From NCBI GenBank assembly GCA_030068075.1, contig CM057835.1, positions 25,016,930 to 25,080,929 of the forward strand: a stretch of 64,000 nucleotides of DNA, read 5' to 3'. Below, one piece after another: positions 19,431 through 31,565 of this stretch. Position numbers and translations under genes: made by a program. Under the pieces are notes generated by a model. That model saw only the letters and a program-made list of their open reading frames with translations. It was not told where the DNA came from and did no database searches. The stretch is from Paguma larvata (taxonomy: Eukaryota; Chordata; Mammalia; Carnivora; Viverridae). Position 1 is the stretch's first letter; each line of letters begins with the position of its first letter.

Positions 19431-22064
19431 ACAAGTTCTGCCCCACTTTTAAGGTAAAAAGAATGAGGAGACACAGAGTGAACTCTCAGTCTAGTGGGAA
19501 GCCAGAGAAATACAGGGATGCTTTCCCAAGGGCTCGTCCCGCTCCCGTCCTGCCTGTGTTGGGGGGCGGGGGAGAGTCTCCTCCTGGCTCCATTTCTCCA
19601 CTCACAGCAAAACCAGGATGGGAAATCGCCCACCCAGCTGGGCCACTGGCTAAGCTGAGCGAGCCAGCAAGAGAAGTTTATGTTTTAACGCTCCCAGGGC
19701 AAGTGATGGGGGTGGGGGTCGGGGGAAGGACCAGAGGAAGAAGAAAGGAGAGGGTGGAAGAAAAGAGATACCTTCAGCAGTCCAGAATGAAGAGCTGGCT
19801 CGGGAACACGCCTGGCCAACGCGGCAGGCCGGCCACGCCTCCCCGCCCCCACTGCCAGGTGATGGATGCGGAAGAACACAAAGGCAAGCAGCAGGAGCGG
19901 GAAAAGCGCTGAGGCTGCGTTTTGCTGTAAAGGGCAGGCAGCCCCGAGCCTGCAGGCAGGAGGGGTGGGCCCGGTGGGCACAGCTTGAGCAGGGGTGCAG
20001 AGGGGCCGAGGCTGCACAAGGACGGGAGGGGTGGGGGGGCACCTTGGCCCACACGTCCCAGATGGGACTTCTGCCCGTCCACAGCCGTCTGGTGAAAGGG
20101 GACACCCGTGCTCTACTCCTCGTGCTGATAGTGACCTCGTCCCAGCCCTGGGGGCCCAGGCCGACTCACCCCCTGGCTGACTATTTTTAAGGCCAGAAAC
20201 AAGGACACTCATGGTCTTTGATGAAAAGGCACCCACCCCTCTCCCAACCTGTGTCCCTCTACCCAGACCCAGGGGAAAAGATCTTCTCCTGGCCGCCCTC
20301 TGCCCAGAGCAGTGCGGCTTCCTTGGGAAATAAACACTCAACGGCTCTCTGCCTGAGGCTGGAGCTCTCTCTCCCCCAAGCCTCCGGCCGTGCCTGCCTT
20401 GGAGCCTGTGAGAGCTCACGGTGTACAGTCGGGGGGGGGGGGGGGGGGGGAGGGAGATCTGGAGGAAAACGGCGGGCCGACATCACCAGACACCCCTGTG
20501 GCCCAGAGGCAAGAAGCTGGAACCGTCCCAGCCGGCTCAGCGTGCCTTTGTGCTTGCCCAGTGACAAATGGCATTAGTAGCTGTAAATTTAGCCAATCCC
20601 TTTAAGAACAGCCAGGCATTAGAAGCATTACCTCCTCCTCCAAAGCCCGGGATGACTCAGTGACCTGCGAACCAGACGAGACGCCTCTCTCCACTGCCAC
20701 CGGCCCTTCACTAGGGCCTCCCTCATTCCAGACCCCAAAAGGAGGCGGCACTGCACCCCTCACCCTTCCTCAGACCCTTTTTCCTCAGGCCCTCAGCACA
20801 CAGCTCGCCCTGGGTCCCTTTCTTGGAGCTCACAGACGAAGCCTGGGAAGGTCTCGATTTCTCCTTTCCTGATTGGTTTGTGCTTTCCTGATGCGGCTTT
20901 GGGGGGCTTTTGGCTGCTGTGAGGGGCCTAGCCTCTTGGACCCAAGGACAGCTGCAGGGCAGCTGTGCAGTGCTATGGGGGGGAGGGGGGGCTGCTCCAG
21001 GCTCCTGAGCTCATGAGTCCATCCACCCATCCCGGGTCCCAGCAGTATTGCACGTCTACAGACAGAAGTAAGCACGTGTGAGCTGCGGGCGGGCAGCAGG
21101 GCCCAGCCCATCACCACCGCGCACTTCGTGTGGAATGTAGCCACCACCATCTCCACCCCACTTTTGCCACGGCCACAGTGCCCCACAGCCTCCCTCCCTC
21201 AAGGCCCGCCTCCAGCAGCAGCTCCCTGGTGACACGAGGCCCACCCCCTCTCCCCTCCTTAGCTCCCCTCTGTGCTGGCACCGGAGCCCTTCACCCAGAG
21301 CCCACAAGGACGACTCTCTCCTCCGTGGGCTGTCGGGCAGCCCCCCCAGGGCCAAGCCAGGCCACGGCCAGCAGGGGAGACTGTGGGAGGAGAGAGGTCA
21401 CTGCTTAGGATGCCCACGGCTCTCCCAAGGGAGCCATGGGAACCCCCTTCACAACTCCTGCTGCCAGCCCGTCCCTCGGAGTCCAGCCCACGCTTCACCT
21501 CCTGCATAAACAAACCTCCAGAGAGAATGTTCTTCTCCAGCCACCTGCCACCCTCTCGCTCTGCCACTCCGGGGCAGTGCTGGCCCTGGGGGCTCTAGGC
21601 CACATTGATGTTTGCCAAAAAAAAAGCAGGTGGATTTGGGGACACCTCCACATACAGGAGGCTTAGGTCCCCAACCACCGGAAGGAAGGAAGTTCAAATA
21701 CACTCAGAGCTGGAAGCGACCTCAGAAATCAGCAACACTGACTGTCAGCACAGACAGCATGGTACCCTCCGAATGTCCAACAGCGGCGTCCCCCAATAAC
21801 CCTTCGCTGCTCAAACATCAGACAGGGTGTTAGCTAGCATACTCTTTTCCAAACTGCAGGTCTCAGCTGTTTGCCGGGCTGTAAAATAAATAAACTCATG
21901 ATTCCAGCATTTAAAAATATATAAGTCAATTGAAAACATCAGTGAGTGACATGCGTCGTAAGCGCATCGTTCTATGGAATTTGTGCTTCCCCTATCCATG
22001 GAAAATGTATTTCTGCTGTGAGGCGTGGCCAAGAGTTTGAGTGGCCGGGGGCAGGGGGCTTTCC
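19431..22064. other. Unassigned GC-rich intron with candidate regulatory motifs
   Basis: No gene. Noted sites: a perfect MEF2-type box CTATTTTTAA at 20181-20190, a G20 homopolymer at 20431-20450, and an AP-1-type TGACTCAG at 20653-20660 beside an AT-richer conserved-looking stretch (20565-20640). A weak MIR-like piece may lie at 21695-21745. Confidence 0.45.
20431..20450. repeat. G20 homopolymer
   Basis: Twenty consecutive G; length is likely unstable and error-prone in assemblies. Confidence 0.95.
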
Positions 22065-22165
22065 AGACTTCAGTGGGCATGTGAATCACAGGCCGTCTTA
22101 AAATGCAGATTCAGCGGGTGGAGCCTGGGATTCTGCATTTCTAAGCGGGGCTAAGCCCCCACCTA
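22065..22165 (+). mobile_element. MER5A-like hAT-Charlie element
   Basis: ACTTCAGTGGGCATGTGAATCACAG, then CTTAAAATGCAGATTC, then GATTCTGCATTTCTAAGC follow the MER5A order. Confidence 0.65.
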
Positions 22166-22764
22166 CTCGTGGCACTGACACCCCCACTCGCTTCTGGCAC
22201 TGCCCCCACCTGCTCCAGCACCTGACCGCTACTCGTTCCCTCAGTGCTGAGCGCAGGCTACCTCTGACGTCCCTCATCTGCCCCTTTGCTGTCACCCAAC
22301 TCTTGCCTGGATTGTGTGTGGGCTTTGATCTTGTCTCGGCAAGACTGCACGACCCTTGAGGCCGGCCCCCGGCCTACACCTGTCACGCGCCAAGCCCAGG
22401 ACAGCAGACCGGTCTGCGATAACTCCAGCCCTCCATGCTGGTGCACCCCCAGCTCACTCCTTCCCTGAGAGCGGGCCTCCTCAGTTCTCCCGCCTACCAC
22501 CCCTGGCCCAGGCTCTCTCCCAGCCCCTCCCAGCCCTTAGAACATTAAAGCCAAGGGTGTTGGGGGTAGACGTGTCCAATCCCCCCTTCTGCTGGCCGCC
22601 AAGTTTACCCGGTCCTAAAACAGGACTTCAGTCTCTTGCCACCACATTCAAGCGCCTCCTAAGGGCATTTCAGTTCAAATAACAGGGACTGGAGGGCAGC
22701 GAGGAAGGCACCTGATTCCTGCCGCATCCCTGGTGGCTTCCTCCCTGCCCCCGAGTCCTCAGGC
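22166..22764. other. Unassigned intron
   Basis: GC-rich unique sequence without a supported feature. Confidence 0.45.
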
Positions 22765-22965
22765 AGCCTAATATAATGGCTATGGGCTTCGGGGCTGATG
22801 AAACCACTTCCTAGCTCTGGGACCTTGGGCAGCCTGCTTCCCCGTCCTCAGAGTAGACTGACGACGAAAGCACCATCTCATAAGGCATTGTGAGGATTAC
22901 ACGAGAACTGAGAAAGCGTTCAACACAGCCACGCATACAGCAAGCACACAGTTACTGCTTGTGAT
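22765..22965 (+). mobile_element. MIR SINE
   Basis: AATATAATGGCTATGGGCTTCGG, then CCTAGCTCTGGGACCTTGGGCAGCCTGCTTCC, then CATTGTGAGGATTACACGAGAAC give a near full-length MIR. Confidence 0.8.
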
Positions 22966-22989
22966 TATCATTTGATACCATTTGATAGC

Positions 22990-23260
22990 AATTATTTGAT
23001 AGCCCCCAGCTATGCTCCGCTCTGTCTTCTGCACTTTCTCCCCTCTACTTCTCCCAACTGAGCCCTCTCTCAGGACCTGGCTCCAGACCTACCTCCTCTA
23101 TGAAGCCCTCCTTGGCCGCTCTGGCTATCATGGGTCCTGCTGCCTCTGAACTCCAGTTCTCCACAGACCCCACCACTCCCTAATGTCTCCCCTGCTCTGA
23201 ACTGCCTGCGTCCTGCTTGGGCCTCAGTGTGGCCCTCCCCAGTACTCCAGGTTCCTGGGT
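22990..23260 (+). mobile_element. Possible L2 fragment
   Basis: GACCTGGCTCCAGACCTACCTCCTCTATGAAGCCCTCCTTGGCC resembles the L2 3' region; the remainder is weak. Confidence 0.45.
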
Positions 23261-25482
23261 TGCCCTCAGCTCTGCCAACCTGCATGGACCACCTGAGACC
23301 CATTCTTCCTTCTCCATGGGCCCTGGGGGCAGACAGGGCGGCCCCACCACTGACCTTCAAAAACTTCTGGGTTGACGGACAACAGGTGAAAAACTAAGTC
23401 AAAGCATGCCGGGAAGGGAGGGCAGCAGTGTCCTGCTCTGAACCCAGTAATGCACCTGTGAGAGCACCTGGGGTTAAGGCCAGGAAGTTCGTCCAAGTGT
23501 GGCGGCCCCAGCACCCCACGCCCTGCTTCTCAAGTGACACTCTCTCTCCGGTATCTCTCTTGCGGTAGCCGGGGTCCCTAGTCAGCTGGCTTCCTCCTGG
23601 CAACGGCTTCCTGAACTGGAGCCCAGCTGGAGCAGTGGCAACACCGTGCCGTTTCTGAGAGCCTGGGGGAATGGGGAGCCCGGAACAGGGACCACAGAGC
23701 CAGGCTCGCGGCCGTGCCACAGCTGGGAAGGCAGAGCTGGCGCACTCTGAGAACAGCACCCCTTCCCCTCTCCTGTCCTCATCCCCAGGGACAGCGCGAG
23801 CCCACCTCCCGGATGCCGCCCTGACCACAGCCGGCTCGTGGTAACCCTGTCCCTCAGAACACCTGCGGCAGCCACCCACTGTGCCGAACTTCAGCCCCTG
23901 GCCCCGCCCCCTTCGATGACTGACTCATGCTGCAAGGAAGCATAACCACAAAGCAGAGACTGTAAGAGTCCATTTGGGTCACGTCTGGACCATGGGTATT
24001 TTATTTGGCCTGTTCGGTATTTTTAAGATACCTGAGCCGACACTGATAAATCAGAAGATTTTGTGTAAAATTCCACATTTCTGGTTTTCTTGAACAGTTA
24101 GGAAATCTAGCAATCTAGCACGGACCCACCTTTCTACTTTGCAACCATTGGCTAGAGCCAAGCAGGCTGATCCCTTTGGACAGAACATGCAATCTCCAGT
24201 CCTGCACAGACGCCCCCCTCCTAATGTCTCCCCACTGCCTGCAACCACCACTCGCTCACACATGTCGCCTGGCCGGCCCTCACAGGCATCTGAGCCCGCC
24301 CCCCCTCCAGCAAGAAGTAACCGCGGGTAGTCTATGACTACAAAAATGAATGTCCCTAAGAACCTGCATGTCAGGCTCAAGGACTGTGCCCTGGGAGTTA
24401 CAATGTGAAATCAACACACGATAGCCCAAACCAAAAATATGCAAAGTCATCGCAGAGAGGGAGGGAAAAAGTTTCTGGACCAGTAGGACTCAGCCGTAAC
24501 ATGGCTGAAGATCGCCACAGAGCTATTACAGGGAGATTGTGTCACTCTGAAGGTCCTGGGGTGTGCTGGAAGCAAAGAAAATAGCCAATCACAGAAGGCA
24601 GGGCACCCCCAAACTCTGTCCAGGGAATGGGGATCCCTCTCCTGGGTTTCTCGAGGGAAGGCCAAAGTAAATGCAGGGCTATCCCACTGCTCCCCTTAAT
24701 GCCGTGCCTCCCCCTCCCCCCCACAACCGTCCAGCTCAACCCGGATGCGATGTGGCCTGAGGGGCTGTCTCCTTCCTCCCTCAGCTCAACTATGAGCTCT
24801 CAGAGGCCGAGGACATGGCTGCTCTTTCCCTCGCTCCCTGGGAGCCAGACCTGAGCCCACTGTCGACGTTCAGTTAATCACCGAGTATTTGATGATGCAT
24901 TCCCAGAAATTAGAGAATGGTTAGCAGGTAACCGATGCCCTGTCCCCTTGGTATGAGCAGACAGGCAGCCACTGGCTGCTGATGGGCATAGAGACGACTG
25001 GCCCATGAAGAGTGGAAGCAGCAGAAAGAGCCGGGCCGGGCGCAGGCCCCTCTTTGGCTGAGTAGCCTGCATCTATCACCGGTGATGCCTGAGGCCTGCT
25101 GGACAGCAACCACGGCAATCTTGAACTTGATCCGACGCCCGGGGCTCCTATGGCTCCCTCTGAATTCTCCATGCACCACAGGGAGATAAAAAACCCACAG
25201 AGCAAGAGCCCAGGAGTGTAAAACCCACAGAAACAGAAGGCCAGACCCTTGCTCCAGGCCGTGTCCAGGTCCAGAGACGGCACGGCCTTGGCCCTTTCTG
25301 CCTTTGCTTAGAGAACCCAGCGGACGGCTATCCTGCTCAGGACTTTTACTGAAGCCAGAAAGCAAGCCAGCAATACCGCATTCCCCACAGACCGCTGGTT
25401 TCCAAACCGTTTTCCTCGGATACCACACTTATTTCTCAAATAAAATTCTAAATGGCTCCCCCGATAGAGAAAGGACAGGAAC
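23261..25482. other. Unassigned intron
   Basis: No gene or clear repeat. A conserved-looking patch at about 23905-24060 carries GACTGACTCATGCTGCAA (an AP-1/MAF-type arrangement) and an AT-rich segment with TATTTTTAAG. Confidence 0.45.
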
Positions 25483-25660
25483 AACTAACATTTACTGAGC
25501 ATTTTACTAGGTGCCAAGCCCCGTGCTAATGCTTAAGGCACTCCTAGAACACAGGCCCCATGTCTGTCCCCATTGTACAAACTGGGAAGCCGAGGCAGAG
25601 AGGAACTGCCCAAGGTCACCTGGCCAGGCAGAGCCGGAGTCAAGACTTGACCCCAGAGTG
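25483..25660 (-). mobile_element. MIR SINE, antisense
   Basis: CTAACATTTACTGAGCATTTTACTAGGTGCCAAGCCCCGTGCTAA, then GAAGCCGAGGCAGAGAGGAACTGCCCAAGGTCACCTGG. Confidence 0.8.
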
Positions 25661-25979
25661 GCGCGGACATCCGGCTACCCTGATTAAACAGCAGGGAGGT
25701 GCCCAGGGCCCCACTCACTCACATCCCTATTCCTTGCCCAACGGCTCCCCCAAAGCTGCCATACTTGTGGTCGTTCCTGAGCTGGGCCCTGGAACCCGCT
25801 CCGGGTCACCGCTTTATGCTTTTGCAGAAGCCAGAGAGAGCCGCCGTCAGGTATGAGCTTTCCAGGTGGTCAGAAGCTATCTGGAGAGGTCTGGAAGGGG
25901 CTCCGGCTTCATGCCCCTCGGGTCTGCCCAGCCTACCACCGCCTCTGCATAACCCTGTTGCCTCTCAATGACCCGGGCG

Positions 25980-26085
25980 TGAGTACGGCAGGGCACGCAT
26001 TCCCGCCGCTCTTTGACAGATGGGGACCTCAGAGCAACGTGCCCGTGGCTCTGGTGCCAGGGCAGGATTAAAATCCGGTCCTGAC
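25980..26085 (-). mobile_element. MIR SINE fragment, antisense
   Basis: Diverged antisense MIR: TTTGACAGATGGGGACCTCAGAGCAACGTGCC, then CAGGATTAAAATCCGGTCCTGACTCC. Confidence 0.5.
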
Positions 26086-26529
26086 TCCGGCCCTCGCTGT
26101 TCCCCTAGGAGCATCTCAGAGCCCCTCTCCTTGTAACACAACGTGAATCCCTGACCGTGCCCACCACGTCCCGCCGTGAGGAGATGAGGGCCTGAGGGAT
26201 GAAGCAGAACATGGGCGGGATGGAAAATGTGAAGGTCCTCCGTGTGGCAAAGACTTCCAGGAGACAGGTGGTGGGAAAGCTAAGCGCCGCAGACCACAAG
26301 CGTCTGCTGGCTATTTTTACCTGGGAGAACACAGCGTCCCAAGGACAGGGGTCTGCGGCAACGGGTGGCCGGGCCAGGGACGAGAGAGCTTGGCCAAGGC
26401 CGTGTTGAAGACTCAGGTATGGTAGTTCTCCTGAGCTTGACTTCCCCAATGCTTCTCTCTGGGACCTTCTGGGGTCAAGTACCTGAGGAAACAGGCCGCC
26501 AGAAAATCTGAGCGCCAGGTCACTTGGGC
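26086..26529. other. Unassigned intron
   Basis: Unique sequence; no supported feature. Confidence 0.45.
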
Positions 26530-26625
26530 TGGGAGTCCACTAGGGTACAAGTTCTTGAGGACAGGGATCGCCTCGTCCTTCCCATCATTGTATTTCCAAG
26601 GCCTGGCGCAGAGCGGGATTCCACA
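26530..26625 (+). mobile_element. L2 LINE 3' terminus
   Basis: AGGGTACAAGTTCTTGAGGACAGGGATCGCCTCG, then TTGTATTTCCAAGGCCTGGCGCAGAGCGGG is the L2 terminal signature. Confidence 0.65.
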
Positions 26626-27084
26626 GAAGATGGGGGGAAGGACCCTGGGCGGCCCTCTGGAGGCCTGTGGAGTCGCCCCTCCTAGGCATCTGTGCCTCGG
26701 CGCCCCCTCCCCTGGGCTGGGCTGGGGTGGCTGCCGCAGAGTCTCCCAGATGGAGCCAGATGCCTTGCAGAGAGCCCGCCTGGCGGCAGATCCTGGACGC
26801 CGCTCCGAGTACTTCCCGTTATCCTCGCAGTTAATTCCACCCGCTCGAGCACGGCAGCAGCAGATGACCTCTTTACACGCAGACGGCAGGAGCAGTCTGT
26901 AGCCAGTTACAACCGCGGGGAGCAGGCTGAGTGGTTAACCGGCAGATAATTAACTGAGAAATTCCCCACAGCCCACTGCACACTCCTCTGAGACAGGAGA
27001 AGGAGAATAGTCAGAAACGGGCCTCCCACTGTCTCAACGGTCCCTGCGTTTCACCCCAGAATCCTAGGAGCTTAGGAGGAGAGA
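26626..27084. other. Unassigned intron with a conserved-looking patch
   Basis: A mixed patch at about 26895-26965 (GTTACAACCGCGGGG, then GTGGTTAACCGGCAGATAATTAACTGAG) has the look of a conserved noncoding element; no gene. Confidence 0.35.
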
Positions 27085-27497
27085 AGACCTTACAAATCAT
27101 GGAGTCAAGCGCTGGCGAGGACGTGGAGGAATATCACAATCCTCGTGCACTGGGGGTGGGAATCAAGAACGGTACAGCTGCTTTGGAAAACAGTCTGGTG
27201 GTTCCTCAAATGATTAAATGTTTTAGGTATATATGCAAGGGAAAAGAAAATATACGGCCACATGAAAACTTGTATGTGAATGTTTTTAGGAGCATCATTA
27301 ATAATAGCCAGAATATGGAAACTGCACAAATGTTCCCCAAATGATGATGCATAAACAAAATGTGATCTACGTCTCTCTGTCTCTGTCTCTCCATGCAGTG
27401 GACTATTATTTGGCCATAAAAAGGAATGAAGTGTTGATACATCCGAAAACATGAATGAACCTTAAAAACATTGTGCTACGTGAAAATCACAAAAGAG
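27085..27497 (+). mobile_element. L1M fragment, sense, part 1 (ORF2 end)
   Basis: GCTGGCGAGGACGTGGAGGAATATCAC, then TGCTTTGGAAAACAGTCTGGTGGTTCCTCAAA, then TATTTGGCCATAAAAAGGAATGAAG. This is the ORF2 C-terminal region of an old L1 with scattered stops; split by a SINE at 27498. Confidence 0.8.
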
Positions 27498-27709
27498 GGG
27501 CGCCTGCGGGGCTCAGTCAGTTAAGCATCTGACTTCGGCTCAGGTCATGATCTCACAGTCTGTAAGTTCGAGCCTCGCATCGGGCTCTGTGCTGACAGGT
27601 CAGAGCCTGGAGCCTGCTTCCAATTCTGTGTCTTCCTCTCTCTCTGCCCCACCCCTGTTCGAGCTCTGTCTCGCTCTATCTCAAAAATAAACATTAAAAA
27701 TTAAAAAAA
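27498..27709 (+). mobile_element. Felid CAN-SINE with perfect 16-bp TSD
   Basis: Head GGGCGCCTGCGGGGCTCAGTCAGTTAAGC, tail TCAAAAATAAACATTAAAAATTAAAAAAA. The target duplication GAAAATCACAAAAGAG is identical at 27482-27497 and 27710-27725. Confidence 0.95.
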
Positions 27710-28010
27710 GAAAATCACAAAAGAGCACATAACATATGATTCCATTAATAGGAAATGTCCAGAGTATGGGACAGAATAAAGAGACAAAAATTGGACTAGT
27801 GGTTGCTTAGGGCTGCGGGGGGCAATCCGATAGGTGAGCAATAGCTATAGAATAGGTTTTTTATTTTTTTGTTTTCGAGGTGATGTACGTGCTCTAAAAT
27901 TTTGGTTGCCCATATCTGTGATTATATTGAGAACCACTTAATTGTATACTGTAAAGTGGGTGAACTATATGGTGTATAAATTATATTTCAATAAAGCTCT
28001 TTAAAAATTT
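27710..28010 (+). mobile_element. L1M fragment, sense, part 2 (3'UTR)
   Basis: ATGATTCCATTAATAGGAAATGTCCAGA, then GGACTAGTGGTTGCTTAGGGC, ending TTATATTTCAATAAAGCTCTTT, an old L1 3' end. Confidence 0.8.
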
Positions 28011-28253
28011 AGTGTATTGTATAAGGCTGGCCCCAGGATAATTGCCTTGGGTTGGAATCTCTGGCTGATTAGCTTGGAGATCTCTCCAGAGAAAACTATA
28101 ACTGTGAGTATCAACTCAGACTATAAATGATCAACAAAAACCTAAAAAGCTGAGTCTAAGTTCCTACTGAATCTGGGAGATATGTCTACAGCTTCCCAAG
28201 AAAGGATTCTACTGTCTTGACAAAGATGAGGATCCATCTTCTGGGTGTGGCTC
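28011..28253. other. Unassigned intron
   Basis: Short unique stretch between the L1M end and the CATC array. Confidence 0.5.
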
Positions 28254-28980
28254 CACCCATGCATGCATCCACCCATCCATCCTTTCATCCACCCATCCAT
28301 CCATCCATCCATCCTTCCATGCATCCATCCACCCATCCACCCTTCCATCCACCCATCCACCCATCCATCCTTCCATCCATCCATCCATCCACCCATCCAT
28401 CCATCCATCCATCCTTCCATGCATCCATCCACCCATCCACCCATCCATCCTTCCATCCACCCATCCATCCATCCATCCACCCTTCCATCCATCCATCCAT
28501 CTATCCATCCTTCCATCCATCCATACATCCTTCCATCCATCCACCCATCCAACCATCCATCTATCCATCCATCCACCCATCCATCCATCCATCCATCTAT
28601 CCATTCTTCCATACATCCATTCATCCTTCCATCCATCTATCCATCCTTCCATCCATCCATCCATCCATCCATCCATCCATCCATCCATCCATCTATCCAT
28701 CCATCCATCCTTCCATCCATCCATCCATCCATCCATCTATCCATTCATCCATCCATCCATCCATCCATCTATCCATCCTTCCATACATCCATACATCCTT
28801 CCATCCATCTATCCATCCTTCCATCCACCCATCCATCCATCCATCCATCCATCCATCCATCCATCCTTCCTTCCATCCATCCATCTATCCTTCCATCCAT
28901 CCATCCATCCATCCATCCACCCGTCCATCCTTCCATCCATCCATCCATCCATCCATCCATCCACCCATTTATCATCCATG
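28254..28980. repeat. (CATC)n tetranucleotide array, about 730 bp
   Basis: Almost continuous CATC units with interspersed CATT, CTTC, CACC and TATC variants, giving locally longer period patterns. The array contains almost no stop codons in most frames on either strand. That creates spurious frames of up to 329 codons (HPSI-type repeats on plus, MDGW-type on minus). These are not proteins. Confidence 0.98.
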
Positions 28981-31344
28981 CATGCATGCATGCATCCATT
29001 CATTTCAAAAGCACCTAGTCAAACTTGGAGTTATGTGCTGGGGATACAACAGGAAAGGTAGGAAAGTAATCAGGCAATTGACATTATCTGTGGGGCCCAG
29101 AGGAGCAGCACCAACACTCAAAGCAAATACTGAAAATGCTTCTATTAGCTTGCTCTGGTCGACCAAAAAAAAAAAAAAAAATGCAAATATAACTACTACT
29201 TACTAAAACAAGGAGAAACCTTGGAAAGCAAAGTCATCAATTCTAAGACCCATCATTACTTTACCAGCCACAAAGAAAAGGGCTGCCAATTAAACTATGA
29301 CATAATGTTTTAATGACGGTCATACGAGCCCCGTGTGGCTTTGCGATCATTTCCTCTCTGCTGAGGCATTCGGAGATTTCTCCTGCCTTCGGTGGCACTG
29401 CTTAGCCTGCATGAGAATGCCAATTCTTGTGGTCTTACGAGAGAGTAGGAGACTGCAATTCTTCCCCCAACAATGAACATTTGCTTTTCTAAAACCAAAT
29501 CAATGCCCTGCTGCTGTTTCTGTGCCCTTCTGCACACACAGTAACCTTTGGTGTCATTAAGTAATCATGGTAAGATCTTTCGGAAGACAATTTTGAATGA
29601 CAATTACACTTAGCACGTGGAGAGCCAACAATGTAACTAATTCAACCGAGGTCACGACAGTCCGAACAGCCTGACCACGTTCACGCCCACTCAGCCGATG
29701 ACGGCTGTCATTCCTGCCATGTGGCCGATGGCCAGCAGTAGAAAAATGCACTGTGATTTCACAGATATTAACGCATGAAAAAAAAACCCCAAAACCAAAA
29801 CAAACCCGTTCTTCCTAGAAGCAATAAAATGGACAAGCGAATCCCTTGTATTACAAGTGAGGAACCACAAGCATGGAGCTGTCACAGGACACATCCCGAG
29901 TCAGACAACGAGGACTGAAATGCTTGTTAGCTGAGATTTGTACCCCCGTGTTATTTTCTACTCCCTCCGGCTACCTCCGGAGACCTCCATCTTGAAGCTT
30001 CTCTGACATTTTCTTGCTAAAAACAAAAAAAAAACCAAAACAGTCTTGTAGAACATCCATGACAGTAAGATTAACATATCAGTACCTACAGTCTTCATCC
30101 TACCAGCCCCGTGAAGACGGGTAACGAGGAACCTTATTCCAGTCGGTCCCTTAGATGTGCAAGTGGGCAAAGAAAAACCGTTAGTTTCCAGCTGCCATGA
30201 GACCGCATTTCCACTCCTCCCAGTCTGGTCCCCAGCCTGCCACTCAACAATAGAGCGAAATGTTCATAAATGAGGCCGAGTGGGTATTTTCTCGGAGTTA
30301 CTCGCTCTCCCAATAGGCAGGGCTCCCAGGGAGACAGCCTCCCCATCTGATCGCCTACAACCTCAGGGAGACGTCCTTGCTGGGCCCGACGTCAGATATC
30401 ACTACGGCTGTCGGGCACAGACCGTCTGGAGCTTGGGACAGCGCTAAATTGCTTCTCAACACCCGAACCCGCTGCTCGTATCCTGGAAGTACATTGGTCT
30501 TACAGGGCACTGGGTCAAGACGGGGCAAAACACATTTTTCTTCTATGAACCTGGCATTGCAGACCTGGCCCCTTGACATTAGCACAGACGAACAAAGTCA
30601 TGTCCTCTTTGCTGCAGCAAAAAAAAAAAAAAAAAAAAAAAAGGTCTTTCCCTGTAGCTGGATAAAGAGTAGGCGAAAGTCTTCGAGGTGAGAGTAGATC
30701 CAGTTAAAATGAGCAGAGACACACTTCCCCAAATGCAAGGTCAAAGCCTAAAAGCTGAACCAGAAACATGCCTGCCCCAAAAAACCTGAAAACAGAGACC
30801 TGTGGCAACACCCTGTCTACACAGCTGACCAGCAACGGGCATGTCTTGCCAGGGACACACCAGTGGAAAATCTAACTATGTGAGACGGGCCCCCCGGGGA
30901 TAGATGGCACAAGTAAGCACTTCACGCTGGGCAGTGATATCAGGAGTGGGGCGGGGGGGAGGAGGAAAGAACTAGGTAGGCTGCAAAAGGTAATAAAGCA
31001 TTTGTCCATCTCATCTAGCCCTGTCCACAGGAGGAAAAAAAAACACCCAACATCACGGTCCGATTTGTAGTGACGAGGCAGGAACAGAGCTGGGGACATC
31101 GCGCTGTCACGGCGCAAAAGACATATCCCTTTGTTCTGGCTCTACCCTTGGCTCGGGACGCAACAGGTGTGCTCATTCCCTCAGCGTGTGCCGGGCACGG
31201 TCCTAGACCCAGGGACACCAGGTGTGGCTTCTGCCGGAAGGACACCCCCACACCACCCCCGGGCAGCAGGGAGAAGATGGTGCATTATAGGCATTCCCGT
31301 CGGGAGCCACGTGCAAGAGCATGGGTGGGAGTCAGTGCGGAGGG
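28981..31344. other. Repeat-poor unassigned intron with two A-homopolymers
   Basis: Contains (TGCA)n-like GCATGCATGCATGCAT at 28978-28996, A17 at 29165-29181 and A24 at 30619-30642. The 29190-29760 stretch lacks recognised repeats and has a mixed, conserved-looking texture. The sequence before A24 was checked as a possible processed pseudogene, but no parent was recognised. Confidence 0.45.
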
Positions 31345-31565
31345 ACGGGAGTGGATAAAACACCGCTTTCAGAGCCCTGCGGGCTCTCCAGTGAGTCGGT
31401 AAATTCTCCGAGCCTCTGTCTCCCCAGCCCCAAAGCAGGTGGAAGTCCCCCCCTCACAGGGCAGTCAAGAGGATGGCCTGGAACTATGTAAGACGAGCAC
31501 CGGCCGAGGCAGACAGTAGGCAGCCAGTCTCCGACGCTTGTACTTGATACGATTATCTTAGAATC
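31345..31565 (+). mobile_element. MIR SINE
   Basis: GAGTCGGTAAATTCTCCGAGCCTCTGTCTCCCCAG, then a distal part with GGAACTATGTAAGACGAGCACCGG; diverged MIR order. Confidence 0.55.

Noticed and set aside
28217..29206. 329-codon plus-strand frame (HPSI repeats) and matching minus-strand MDGW frames
   Set aside because: Produced wholly by the CATC tetranucleotide array; no start context, splice signals or non-repeat domain.
30340..30642. Processed pseudogene ending in A24
   Set aside because: No parent protein recognised, no TSD found around the A-run, no polyadenylation signal just upstream.
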